The translations under genes were made by a program, and so were the position numbers. DNA of 55,893 nt from JBFISM01 sp041608535 (GTDB lineage Bacteria; Actinomycetota; Acidimicrobiia; Spongiisociales; UBA5794), in assembly GCA_041608535.1 (NCBI GenBank), contig JBFISM010000007.1:1-55893 (forward strand). Direction: 5' to 3'. Of this stretch, positions 41,224 through 50,800 are shown piece after piece. Numbering within the stretch: the first letter of the stretch is position 1; every line of letters starts with the position of its first letter. The notes under the pieces are model-generated. The model was not told the origin of the DNA. It was given only the letters and a program-made list of their open reading frames with translations, and searched no databases.

Positions 41224-42134
41224 CGATCGAAAGCTCCGGTGAGCCGACACAGCGGGCGTGGTGAAGCGCCGAGACGGAACTTGTAGCTCTCGTTGCCTTT
41301 GAGGAAGTCGAAGCGTTGCTTGCCGGATTCGATCGCAGCGGCTACCAGCTCGGTGAGCAGAACGACACCGGGAGAGCTGTCGGCGAAGCGTGGTTCGTAG
41401 GCCGAGTTGTACAGGTAGTACGAGCTCTCGTCCTCGAAGGCGAAGGCCGCCGCCGCCGGAGTGCCGTCCCCTGCGGACAGCACGTCGATGACGGCTGCAG
41501 CGTCATCGTGCAATGCGGCAAAGAAGGCCTCCATGTCGTCGGTCATGAAAGCACCCTTGTCGCCCGAGCTGTGTCGGTGCATATCGGCGAACATGGCCAC
41601 CGCCGCCGGGCCGTGGTGGCGTGTGACCTTCGGAGCGCCCAGCGCGGCCTCGAAACGGCGTCGTTTGCGGCGTGTCTCGTGACGTTCCTTCTTCGAGAGC
41701 CCAGCGAGGTACTCGTCGAAGCTCGGCGGCACGTCGAGCACCGCCGCCAATGCGTGCTCTGTGCCGTGAGGGGCAAAGCCGTTGTCGAGCAGCGCATCGC
41801 TGAGACCGGTTGCGGCGCGACCGGGAAGGCTGTGCAGGTCGAATCTCGTGCCGGGCGGCACTGCAGCTGCGATCTCTGCGACCAATGCGACGAGATCGGC
41901 GCCGAGCGGCGAGTGGTAGTCGGTGACGTCGTCATCCCCGGCGAGGAACAGCGTGTCGTCGTGCAGGACGCACGGAATCAAACCGAGCTCGGTGGATGCG
42001 ATGAGCAGCTCGTCTCCCCTGGTGCGGCGGTGTTTGGCCCACACCTGCAGAAACGGGCGCTCCGGAAAGGGCCCGGTGTTTGGTTCGAGCGGATGCAGCC
42101 GGAAGCCCGGCGCATCCCAATCGTTGCCGATCAT
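41220..42134 (-). CDS. GNAT/CelD-like (Acetyltransf_6) protein
   Basis: A 304-residue acetyltransferase of the BioF2/CelD-like group, related to FemAB folds. Typical pieces: FLQVWAKHRRTRGDELLIAS, SKKERHETRRKRRRFEAALG (the basic helix before the GNAT domain), 'MFADMHRHSSGDKGAFM', and the diagnostic DESSYYLYNSAYEPRFADSS with 'GVVLLTELVAAAIESGKQRFDFLKG' and 'NESYKFRLGA'. Start ATG 42132-42134 overlaps the upstream gene stop and the gene itself overlaps mshA by four bases. It may acylate a cell-envelope or mycothiol-pathway molecule; being in the mshA operon hints at the latter, but it lacks the double GNAT structure of MshD. Confidence 0.78.
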   Translation of the reverse strand: MIGNDWDAPGFRLHPLEPNTGPFPERPFLQVWAKHRRTRGDELLIASTELGLIPCVLHDDTLFLAGDDDVTDYHSPLGADLVALVAEIAAAVPPGTRFDLHSLPGRAATGLSDALLDNGFAPHGTEHALAAVLDVPPSFDEYLAGLSKKERHETRRKRRRFEAALGAPKVTRHHGPAAVAMFADMHRHSSGDKGAFMTDDMEAFFAALHDDAAAVIDVLSAGDGTPAAAAFAFEDESSYYLYNSAYEPRFADSSPGVVLLTELVAAAIESGKQRFDFLKGNESYKFRLGASPRPLCRLTGAFDR

Positions 42135-43081
42135 GCTTCCTCGGTTTCGAGCTGGGTGATGTCGGGTGCGATGCAACCTACCCGCCGACCTCCGCCGTAC
42201 ACCGCGGGGCGGGCGACCTCGGCGAGCGCCTCGATTTGGTGCGGCTGCAACATCCCGGAGGAGCGCAGCGCTTCGATCACTCCGACAACCGCAATCTGGA
42301 TCGAACCTTCCCAGCTTTTCACTGCGAGCCCCATCCCGTCTCGACCGAGCGCCATCAGACCCTCGGCTCCGACCTTGGCCGGACCGGGCCACCATGCAGC
42401 CAGGCGCCCATCGGCCCGCTGGTTGTCGGCAGTGAGCGCCGGGTACCGCGTCATTGCGGTGGCGACTTCGGCAAAGAATGGGTCACGGCTGATCGCGGCG
42501 AAGGCGTTGGCCAGGTCGGTCAGGCTCACCCGAGGGGTTGGAGCACCGCAGCCGTCGACTCCCAGCGGGAGCGGCTGCTCGCCGGTCGTCTCGGCGACGA
42601 GGTCGACGACCTTGCGCTGCAGCGGATGCGCCGGGTCCAGATACGTGGCGGGATCCCAATCTCGAGCAACACTGGCGCGGAGAAAGGCGGCGTGTTTGCC
42701 CGAACAGTTGTGTGCGATCGGCGCAGCGGATCTGCCTGCAGCCAGCCAGCGCTCCCGGCTCGACGTGTTCATGGGGAGCGCCGGGGGACACCCGAGCGCA
42801 TCGGCGGACAAAGACACACCCGCGAGCATCGCGGCCACGATGGATACGTGGACCGGTGTCGCCGTATGACTGGCGGCGGCCACAGCCAGGTGCTCCGGGA
42901 CGAGATCTGCCCCCCATTCCTGTGACAGGGCGGCCTGGAGCGGTTTGATGGTCGATCTGGCGAACACAGGGCGAGTCACGTCGTCGCCCCACGTGCGACC
43001 CACCTTGCCGTCGGCGACGAGGACGGCGCTCCAGGAGTGCGTCGATTCGACGAGGCCGGAGCGAACGGTCGCCGCGATCAC
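42131..43081 (-). CDS. Asparaginase II-like protein (PF06089 type)
   Basis: A 316-residue member of the asparaginase-II family as found in Rhizobium. It has RSGLVESTHSWSAVLVADGK, 'VFARSTIKPLQAALSQEWG' (STIKP.QA signature), the SHTATPVHVSIVAAML helix, IAHNCSGKHAAFLRASVARD (NCSGKHAAML motif) and PLGVDGCGAPTPRVSL (G.DGCG.P). C-terminal EALRSSGMLQPHQIEALAEV. The family resembles beta-lactamase-like Ser hydrolases and may act on Asn or on peptides. The GTG at 43079-43081 gives the standard N-terminus; the frame is open further upstream. Second gene of the mshA operon, 22 bp after the M23 peptidase gene. Confidence 0.85.
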   Translation of the reverse strand: MIAATVRSGLVESTHSWSAVLVADGKVGRTWGDDVTRPVFARSTIKPLQAALSQEWGADLVPEHLAVAAASHTATPVHVSIVAAMLAGVSLSADALGCPPALPMNTSSRERWLAAGRSAAPIAHNCSGKHAAFLRASVARDWDPATYLDPAHPLQRKVVDLVAETTGEQPLPLGVDGCGAPTPRVSLTDLANAFAAISRDPFFAEVATAMTRYPALTADNQRADGRLAAWWPGPAKVGAEGLMALGRDGMGLAVKSWEGSIQIAVVGVIEALRSSGMLQPHQIEALAEVARPAVYGGGRRVGCIAPDITQLETEEA

Positions 43082-43103
43082 GATGGCTGACGGCTGCCGG
43101 CCG

Positions 43104-44183
43104 CTAGCAGGCGGCAGCCAGCGTCGGGTAGGGGTTGACCGGGGATCCGCCGCCCGGGTGGATCTGGAAATGGAGATGCGGCACGGTACCGATGGCGTTG
43201 CCGGTGTTCCCCACATAGCCGATGACGTCGCCCGTGCTGACCGAAACTCCAGTCGAGATCCCGGCCGCGTAGCCGTCCAGATGGGCGTAGTAGTACATGG
43301 CGGACCCGGTTGTGAGATAGGCGACGATACCGCCCAGGCTGTTGGTCTTCACTCGGATCGTGCCGCTGCCCACGGCCCGCACCGGGGTACCCCGTGCAGC
43401 GAACATATCCGTTCCTTTGTGGGTACGTCCACCCGAGCGGGGGAAACCCCAGTCGTTGATGAAGCTGGCACCCGGGACCGGGCAGAAGAATCCGGCGATG
43501 GCGCCAACGCCGCCGCCGGCCCCCTTCCTCTTCGCTGCTTCCTCGAGCTTGCGCTTTCTCTCCGCCTCTTCGAAGGCGACACGTGCCTCACGGGCCGCCG
43601 CATCGGTGCGGGCATACTCGTCGGCGAGCTCGGCGCGGACGGCATCGAGCCGCTGTACCACGTCGGCTGCAGCTTCCTGCAGCTCCTCCACCCGCGCTTG
43701 GTCGACGTCGAGCTCGGCACGCAGCCGGTCCATCTCGCGACGAACCGCATCGAGTCGATCGAGAGCGATGAGATCATGGTCGGTGGCCCGATCGATGAGT
43801 ACCTGGCTCGTGAGCAGGTCTTGGATCGACTCCGCCTCGAAGGCGATCGTGAAGAGGTCGGTACCGGCGTTCTTGTAGGCCTCGGTCACCAGATCGCGGG
43901 CGCGGTCGGTGAGACCGGCTACCTCAGCCTCGTGTGTGTCGATCCGCTCGGTGACGACCGAGATGCGGTGTTTCAGCTCCTCGAGCTCTGCGTTGATCTG
44001 GTGATACTCGAGCAGCGCCGCATCGAGCTCGGCGTTGGCCGTCACGAGGCGGTCGTACGCCTCCTGGCGCGCAGCTTCGGCTCTTTCCACGTCAGATTCG
44101 CTGGTTGCGCTCGCTGCCACCGGAGTCAGCCCGGTCAGAGCCACTACCAGCACGAGGAGCGCACGAATGCGCCTGTATCTCAT
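43104..44183 (-). CDS. M23-family peptidase with coiled coil (NlpD/EnvC-like)
   Basis: A 359-residue exported murein hydrolase. Signal peptide MRYRRIRALLVLVVALTGLT ending near ASA; long coiled coil about residues 30-230 (ERAEAARQEAYDRLVTANAE onward, repeated heptads). Then a M23 LytM domain with the metal ligands in GRTHKGTDMFAARGTPVRAV (H and D) and VPHLHFQIHPGG (H-x-H). All ligands are present, so it is probably active on peptidoglycan cross-links. The ATG 44181-44183 begins the signal peptide; an in-frame GTG 16 codons upstream is possible. First of the five-gene operon with asparaginase-like, GNAT, mshA and ybjN genes. Ends with a free Cys. Confidence 0.9.
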   Translation of the reverse strand: MRYRRIRALLVLVVALTGLTPVAASATSESDVERAEAARQEAYDRLVTANAELDAALLEYHQINAELEELKHRISVVTERIDTHEAEVAGLTDRARDLVTEAYKNAGTDLFTIAFEAESIQDLLTSQVLIDRATDHDLIALDRLDAVRREMDRLRAELDVDQARVEELQEAAADVVQRLDAVRAELADEYARTDAAAREARVAFEEAERKRKLEEAAKRKGAGGGVGAIAGFFCPVPGASFINDWGFPRSGGRTHKGTDMFAARGTPVRAVGSGTIRVKTNSLGGIVAYLTTGSAMYYYAHLDGYAAGISTGVSVSTGDVIGYVGNTGNAIGTVPHLHFQIHPGGGSPVNPYPTLAAAC

Positions 44184-44293
44184 GAGACGGGGGCAAGCAT
44201 ACCCGGGAACGAGCCCAAGGCGACTGAGCACCGGAAGCTCCCGATGAAGTGTCGCTCAGGTGAGCGGTGATCGAGCTGTTCTGCCGGCGTCCT

Positions 44294-45283
44294 TCACCCA
44301 AACAGCCGCATCCCCAGCCAGAATCCCGCTGCTGCCAGGGTGGCGCCATCGAGCGACGACAGCACGCCCGGGCTCCGGGTGGTGTGCGCCACGGCGCCGC
44401 TACGCACGAGCGACAGCAGAGATCGGCCGGCGAACATACCGGCAATCGCCGCCGCCGCCGCCACGAGGGCCACGGCGGGGCTGAACTCGTCGACCACGAA
44501 TCCAACGGCCAACGCCCCTACCAGCGCACCCACGGCGCCCGCCAGGTTGGGATCGACACCCTGCAGATCCGGGAAGAAGCGCTCGACGGCCCAGGCGGCG
44601 GCGGCGCCCAGGATGATGACGACGAGAAAGGCGTTGACCGCCGCCTCGGAATCGAGCCGCAACATCACGAGCGCACCGACCGCGGCACATCCACAGAGGG
44701 CGGCGACTCCTTCGACGGCGAGGGAATCGATCGATCGGGACCGGTGGTCGAAGAGGCTCCACACGAGGACGGCGATCACAGCCAAAGCGAACCCTGCGGC
44801 CAGACCGGGTGCACCCCAGTGATAAGCACCGTTGCCGGTCGCCGTGACGGCAACGAGAGAGGGCACGCCTGCAACCGCGTATCCGGCGGAGCGCAGTGTG
44901 TCGTTGAGGTCCCACAGCCAGGCGAGCACGATCCCGACTGCGGCGAACGTGAGAGTCTGGACGGCGTCTGCGTTGGCCAGAGCCAACGTGATCCCCAACA
45001 CGATCACCAGAACGGCCGGGCTCACGACGCTGTTCGCCATCGCGGTCGTACCGCCGGACACCGGTGGGATGAGTGCGATCTCGTCTGTCTCCGCCACCGG
45101 AGTGGCTCGCTCGGCTGGGGCGCCGTTCACCCACACGTTGGCGCTGCTGAGCCCGGCGGAGAACACATCTCCGAACCGCCGGGCCGCATCGTCGAGCACC
45201 TCGCCCACGGTCGTTCCGTCGAGCTCGATCGATCCGGTTCCTGCGGCCTCCCGCAGATTGGCGAAGAGGCGAACGGTGGCCAT
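44294..45283 (-). CDS. MoaD-like ubiquitin fold fused to polytopic membrane domain
   Basis: A 329-residue protein with two parts in one frame. Residues 1-78 are MoaD/ThiS-like: VRLFANLREAAGTGSIELDG, GEVLDDAARRFGDVFSAGL, VNGAPAERATPVAETDEIAL and IPPVSGG ending in the Gly77-Gly78 pair that in free MoaD is the C-terminal sulfur carrier. Residues 85-329 have eight or nine hydrophobic segments; their tail SPGVLSSLDGATLAAAGFWL faintly resembles the end of CdsA-type cytidylyltransferases (S-x-LDR-D-S-L-L-F-A-A). ATG 45281-45283 is chosen from MoaD homology. With residues after it, the diglycine would need processing to work. Divergent from the 316-aa gene by 55 bp. Function unknown. Confidence 0.72.
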   Translation of the reverse strand: MATVRLFANLREAAGTGSIELDGTTVGEVLDDAARRFGDVFSAGLSSANVWVNGAPAERATPVAETDEIALIPPVSGGTTAMANSVVSPAVLVIVLGITLALANADAVQTLTFAAVGIVLAWLWDLNDTLRSAGYAVAGVPSLVAVTATGNGAYHWGAPGLAAGFALAVIAVLVWSLFDHRSRSIDSLAVEGVAALCGCAAVGALVMLRLDSEAAVNAFLVVIILGAAAAWAVERFFPDLQGVDPNLAGAVGALVGALAVGFVVDEFSPAVALVAAAAAIAGMFAGRSLLSLVRSGAVAHTTRSPGVLSSLDGATLAAAGFWLGMRLFG

Positions 45284-45338
45284 GGGGAGCCAGGCTAGCT
45301 GTCGGACGCAGGGCCGCAGGGTTCTAATCTCCCCGCCG

Positions 45339-46289
45339 ATGACTCTTCTGCTCGACGGCGCCACCGTGCTGTTCACCCGGCTCATCGACTACGCCGGTGT
45401 GTTTCCTCCGGCCAGCTTGTCGCTCGATCGAGCCGTGGCCGAGTACCGCCGTGCGCGCACGGGATCGGAGGCGTGGATGCTCGGGCGCTTCTTGGCCCCG
45501 ACCTCGATGCTCGAGGATCTCGCCGCAGCTCTCACCGCAACGATGGTGGTGGGGGAGACACCGTGGCAGGTGGGAGCCGTCGTCGACGAAGCCCCGGGAG
45601 TCGGGGCACTCCACGCACAGGTCTTTCATCGCCACATGCGTCCGGCCGCTGAGATCGAAACGGTCGAAGTGCGGCTGCCGCCTGCGGCCACCGACGGTCG
45701 GTCCGGCGATGCCGCCACCGAGGTGGTACGACCGGTGGCCGAGGCCGTGATGTCGATCTCTCCGGACGTCGTGGCGTTCCTCGAGGTGGAGCGGACCGAG
45801 GCGTGGCAGCGGGGGATCCCGGCAGGGGTGGAGGCGATTGCGACGCTGCGTCGTTCCCTGCTGCGCACGATCGGCGCCAAGCTACGCACCGGGGGAACGG
45901 TGGCGACGGCGTTCCCGACCTCTCACGAGGTGGCATGCTTCATTGCGTCGTGTCAGCAACACGGCGTTCCATACAAGGCGACCGCAGGGCTGCATCATCC
46001 CGTGCGTCATTGGGACGGCGACCTCGGTGTGTCCCGTCACGGATTCCTCAACCTCCTCACGGCAGCAGCACTCGCTGCCGGCGGTGCTGCCATGGAGATG
46101 CTGGTGGCAGCGCTCGATGAGACCGATCCCGCGGCGTTTGCGGTGAGCCGCAGCGGTCTCGTCTTTGCCGGCGACCGTATTTCGATCCCACAGCTGCGGA
46201 GGATGCGAGCATCGTTGTTCCCGGCATACGGAAGTTGCAGCTTCGACGAGCCCGTGCACGATCTCGAGACGTTGGGTCTGATCGGCTGA
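45339..46289 (+). CDS. Conserved-looking protein of unknown function, 316 aa
   Basis: A 316-residue soluble protein I cannot assign. Features: MTLLLDGATVLFTRLIDYAG followed by VFPPASLSLDRAVAEYRRAR, a beta-alpha rhythm resembling a TIM barrel, FLEVERTEAWQRGIPAGV, 'GAKLRTGGTVATAFPTSHEVACFI', VPYKATAGLHHPVRHWDGDL with several His residues, and SRHGFLNLLTAAALAAGG. The KATAGLHHP stretch looks like a catalytic or metal site. The C-terminus has an 'FPAYGSCSFDEPVHDL' segment. ATG 45339 is clear from context; the frame is open upstream but crosses the divergent promoter. It lies between the MoaD fusion and OtsA. Confidence 0.7.
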   Translation: MTLLLDGATVLFTRLIDYAGVFPPASLSLDRAVAEYRRARTGSEAWMLGRFLAPTSMLEDLAAALTATMVVGETPWQVGAVVDEAPGVGALHAQVFHRHMRPAAEIETVEVRLPPAATDGRSGDAATEVVRPVAEAVMSISPDVVAFLEVERTEAWQRGIPAGVEAIATLRRSLLRTIGAKLRTGGTVATAFPTSHEVACFIASCQQHGVPYKATAGLHHPVRHWDGDLGVSRHGFLNLLTAAALAAGGAAMEMLVAALDETDPAAFAVSRSGLVFAGDRISIPQLRRMRASLFPAYGSCSFDEPVHDLETLGLIG

Positions 46290-46460
46290 CCGCAGGCGAT
46301 CGACAGCCGGCAGAGTCGGCATCCCCGTTTTCGCCCTCGGCGGACCAGCTCGAGGTGTTCGACCTGTCGACGGCGGAGCCCCACGAGCGCTCTAAGGTCG
46401 ACGGTTCGGGAGAGAGGATTCGTCGTTCAACGCACCGTCGTCATCGCCAATCGCCTGCCC

Positions 46461-47792
46461 GTGGCTCGCGAAGGAGACCGCTGGGTGCAAAGCCCGGGGG
46501 GTCTGGTCCGTGCGCTCAAGCCGGTGTTACAGAGAACCGAAGGGGCGTGGATCGGCTGGGCTGGTACGGCCGATTTCGATCCCGAACCATTCGAGTTCGA
46601 GGGTATCCGTCAACACCCGGTGCCACTCAGCTCCGCGGAGCTGGACGGCTTCTACTACGGCTTCTGCAACGGGACGATCTGGCCGCTGTATCACGACGCC
46701 CTCGTGCCCCCCGAGTTCCACCGCCACACCTGGCGCCCGTACGTCGAGGTGAACGAGCGCTATGCCAGAGTGGCCGCAGCGGCGGTTCGACCCGGTGACA
46801 TCGCCTGGGTGCAGGACTACCAGCTCCAGCTCGTTCCCGGGATGCTGCGCAGCATGGGTTTGGACGCGACCATCGGCTTCTACTTGCACATCCCGTTCCC
46901 ACCCATCGAGATCTTCGCCCGGCTCCCGTGGCGGCGGGCCATAATCGAGGGACTGCTCGGCGCCGACGTGCTGGCATTCCAGACCCGGCAGAGCGCCGAC
47001 AACTTCGCCAGGGCGGCGCGACGATTCTCGTCCGCCGAGTCGATAGGTCGCCGCGACCTGCGGTGGAACGGTCGCGGCATCCACCTGCAGCCGGCGCCGA
47101 TCGCCATCGACCCGGCAGACTTCGAGAGGATGGCCCGGTCACCCGAAGTGCAGCGGAGGGCCGCCGAGATCCGCACCGAGATGGGGGTCGGTGACTGTCT
47201 CATCCTCGGTATGGACCGGCTCGACTACACGAAGGGCATCGACATTCGGTTGCGTGCGTTCTCTGAGGTGCTGAGCCGCACGCCGCGGGACGACCGGCGA
47301 TTCGCCATGATGCAGCTCGCGGTACCCAGCCGGGAACAAGTCCCGGCCTACCAGAAGCTGCGCGCCGAGATCGAACAGCTGGTCGGTAGGATCAACGGGG
47401 AGCAGGGATCGGCGGGCTGGTCGCCGGTGTCGTACCTGTATCAAACCCTGCCATTCGAGGACATCGTCGCGGCGTATGTGGCGGCGGACATCATGCTGGT
47501 GACGCCACTGCGCGATGGGATGAACCTCGTCGCCAAGGAGTACATCGCCTCCCGGGTTGACGGGGACGGTGTGCTCATTCTCAGTGAGTTCGCCGGGGCA
47601 GCGGAGCAGCTCCGTGCGGCACTGCTGGTCAATCCGTACGACGTCGACGGTGTTGCGTCGACAATCGAGCGAGCTGCAGCGATGAGCGTTGACGAACAGC
47701 GACAGCGCATGAGGAAGATGCAGCGTGTTGTGCGCAAGTCCGACGTGTTCGAATGGGCCAGCGACTGCCTGCGGACGCTGGAGGCGGTGTGA
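46461..47792 (+). CDS. otsA: Trehalose-6-phosphate synthase OtsA (GT20)
   Basis: A GT20 enzyme making trehalose 6-phosphate from UDP- (or ADP-) glucose and glucose 6-phosphate. The GTG at 46461 is the first standard start, giving 443 residues, but the conserved first strand V-V-I-A-N-R-L-P is encoded just upstream in the same frame (about 46437-46460), so the true start is probably a non-standard codon near 46422-46425, behind a GGAGAGAGG. Other motifs: SPGGLVRALKP, TEGAWIGWAG, DGFYYGFCNGTIWPLYHD, YVEVNERYARVAA, WVQDYQLQLVPGMLRSMG, FYLHIPFPPIEIFARLPW, MDRLDYTKGIDIRLRAF and PLRDGMNLVAKEYIASR. Length matches the family once extended. Next to TreS-maltokinase, so a trehalose locus; no OtsB here. 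Confidence 0.93.
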   Translation: MAREGDRWVQSPGGLVRALKPVLQRTEGAWIGWAGTADFDPEPFEFEGIRQHPVPLSSAELDGFYYGFCNGTIWPLYHDALVPPEFHRHTWRPYVEVNERYARVAAAAVRPGDIAWVQDYQLQLVPGMLRSMGLDATIGFYLHIPFPPIEIFARLPWRRAIIEGLLGADVLAFQTRQSADNFARAARRFSSAESIGRRDLRWNGRGIHLQPAPIAIDPADFERMARSPEVQRRAAEIRTEMGVGDCLILGMDRLDYTKGIDIRLRAFSEVLSRTPRDDRRFAMMQLAVPSREQVPAYQKLRAEIEQLVGRINGEQGSAGWSPVSYLYQTLPFEDIVAAYVAADIMLVTPLRDGMNLVAKEYIASRVDGDGVLILSEFAGAAEQLRAALLVNPYDVDGVASTIERAAAMSVDEQRQRMRKMQRVVRKSDVFEWASDCLRTLEAV

Positions 47793-47879
47793 TCGATGGC
47801 CGGTTGCGGGTGGCGCTGCAATGTGCGGCGGCCCCTCCCCGCATCCCGGTAGCAGCCGACTACGAAGATTGGCGACGGC

Positions 47880-50800
47880 TCAGGTGACCAGGGCTGGCTC
47901 CAAGTTCAGCATCCGGCGGATGCCGGCGAGCGGCACCGCAATCCAGTCCGGACGCATCGAAAGCTCCCAACGGAGCTCGTGCAGTGCTCTGCTCACGGTG
48001 TAGGCCTCGAGCAGGTGATGTATCGCAGCGGTGTCGTCCGGGAGCAGGCCCGAATCTTCCACTTGGGCCAAGTACTCCGAGACGAATCGGTCGCCGATGA
48101 CGTGGCCCCACCAGGCACCCCATCCCTGCCGCTCTTGCGGGAGTGAGCGTGCGGTGCTGATTCCCACGTATTCGATCGAGCGCACCATTTCCGCCACGTC
48201 GCGCAGTGGCGAGGCCCGTAACCGCCGCTCGCTCATGGGCTGGCGGTGGTCGCCGGAGAGATCGACGAGGGCGAACCGATCACCGATGAGACGAACCTCG
48301 TCGAGCCGGTAATCGCCATGCAGCCGGATACGACGTCCGGGCATCGGCATGCGACGGATCGGATCGATGCGGCTCAAGAGCACACGCTCGGCCGCCGTGA
48401 CCTCTCGCAGCGCACCTGCCAGCGCACCGTCGGTCTCGACGATCGAGCGGCGGATCGCACCCATCTCGTTGCGGATCTTGGCGCGCAGAGACTGGTAGAG
48501 CCCTTGCTGGTAGAGAGTGGTGAAGGGCAACGGGCTGATGTCGGGTTCTTCGCTCAGCGACCCGAGAGCGAGATGCAGCGCGGCGGTCGTCTCCGCAAGC
48601 TGGTCGGCCCGCTCCACAGCCGCTTTCAAGCTCGCGGCGGCGGGAAGCTCGTGCTGTGTGCCGGAAGCCTCGGTCCACATCGGGAGCGGAGCTGCGGGTG
48701 GATCGAGGTCATCCGGAATGGCGTCCAACCAGCGGTGGCACTCGGTTTGGAACACCGACCACGCGGTCGGGGCGGAGCCCACCGACGGCTGCATGACCCC
48801 GAGTGTGTATATCCCGCCGCTGTTGTACTCGAGCGAGCCGAGCACCTCGGCGAGATCGTCGAAGTCGGTGCGGTCGGTGAGGTAGCGGCGCAGCTCGAGA
48901 TCCGGGTTGGTGCCGGCCTCGATCTTCGGGTACAGCTTGACGGCGAGCGCCGGGCCGAACTCGAAATAGATGGCACCCGACCCCGGATGCACCGACGCCT
49001 GCGTTTCTGTGGCAGCCAGCTCGGCGACAGTGCCGAGGGTGCTCGTACAGATGAGGGTGCCCGCCCGGCCCAGCATCGAACGGCCTTCACCGATGGCTAC
49101 GAGCAGGGCTTCGTGGAATCCTGCGTCGTGCATGGCGTCGTAGAGCACGCCAATGGCCTCGTCGCGCCGCACCCGGAAGAGGACCGACTCGGTCGCTACC
49201 TCCTCGGGGGCGAACGACAGGCCGACCGGGAGGACGTAGCGGCTCGACGTGCCGTCGGCGAGAGCCACGTCAACGATGGCGAGCCACCATGGGCTCGTGC
49301 CACCCGGGTTGAGCTGCAGCAGATCGAATATCCGGGTTTGGCCCCGCTTGGCATTCCCGTCCGCATACCACGCTTGGGTGGCGACGTAGCGGCCGAGCAG
49401 CTCGGCTGCCGACTGATCGTCGACCAGCTCGTCGATGGAGTCGACGATGTCGAAGATCCGGTCGCCGGCGACGGCGGCATCGCGCACTCCACCCACCTGA
49501 AGCCAGTAGAACCCGTAGGGACTGAGGGTGAGGAGGTAGGGAAGCTCGCCGATCTGCGGGAACGCTGTGCCCCCGATCACCTCGGCGAGACCCTGGCCGC
49601 TGAACCGACTGAGATCGAGCTCGACGAAGTGGGCGTCGCTGCTCAGGTTGGCGACGATCACCATCGTCGCTTCCGATTCCGGATCGCAGCGCAGGTAGGC
49701 GAGGACCTTGTCGTTGGCCGGGTCGAGGAAGTCGATCGAACCACGTCCGATCTCCGGGTGGCGCTTTCGCCGTTCGATCATCCGTCGCACCCACCACAGC
49801 AGCGAGTTGGGATTGGCGTGTTGCGCCTCGACGTTCACGGTCTCGTAGTGGAACTGGGGATCGACGATGACGGGCAGGTACAGCGACTGTGGGTTGGCGC
49901 TGCTGAACCCCGCATTGCGGTCGCTCGTCCATTGCATCGGCGTGCGGACACCGTCGCGATCGGCCAGGAAGATGTTGTCGCCCATACCGATCTCGTCGCC
50001 GTAGTAGATCACCGGCGTGCCCGGCAACGACAGCAACAAGCTGTACAGCAGCTCGATCCGGCGCCGGTCTCCCTCCATGAGCGGCGCCAGGCGGCGGCGG
50101 ATCCCGAGGTTGAGCCGAGCCCGGCGATCGGGGGCGTAGGTGCGCCACATGAACTCCCGGTCCTCCTCGGTGACCATCTCCAGCGTCAGCTCGTCGTGGT
50201 TGCGCAGGAAGATCGCCCATTGCGCCGTATCCGGAATGTCCGGCGTCTGCTCCAGGATGTCGGTGATCGGTAGCCGGCTCTCGCGACGTAGCGCCAAATA
50301 GAGCCGCGGCATGAGTGGGAAGTGGAAGGCCATGTGGCATTCGTCGCCGTCACCGAAGTAGGCCACCGCATCCTCCGGCCACTGGTTGGCCTCGGCGAGG
50401 AGCATGCGATCGTCGTAATGCTCATCGACGACGCTGCGGAGTCGTTTCAACTCGGCGTGAGTTTCTGGGAGGTTCTCTCCGTTGGTTCCCTCTCGCTCGT
50501 ACAGGTAGGGCACGGCATCGAGCCGCACGCCGTCGACACCCATGTCGAGCCAGAAGCGCAGTACTTCGGTGACGCTTTCCCGCACCAGCTCGCTGTCGTA
50601 GTTCAGGTCCGGTTGGTGGGAGAAGAACCGGTGCCAGTAATAGGCGTTGGCGATGGGATCCCACGTCCAATTGGACGTTTCGGTGTCCTGGAAGATGATC
50701 CGCACATCCCGGTACCGGTCTGCGGTGTCGCTCCACACGTAGAAGTCGCGCTCCGGGCTGCCCGGTTCGGCTCGCCGGGCCCGCTGGAACCATGGGTGAC

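Noticed and set aside
47044..47060. Another ATAGGTCG-like palindrome (AGGTCG-CCG-CGACCT)
   Set aside because: Lies inside the otsA coding sequence, has a different spacing and imperfect flanks; likely chance.
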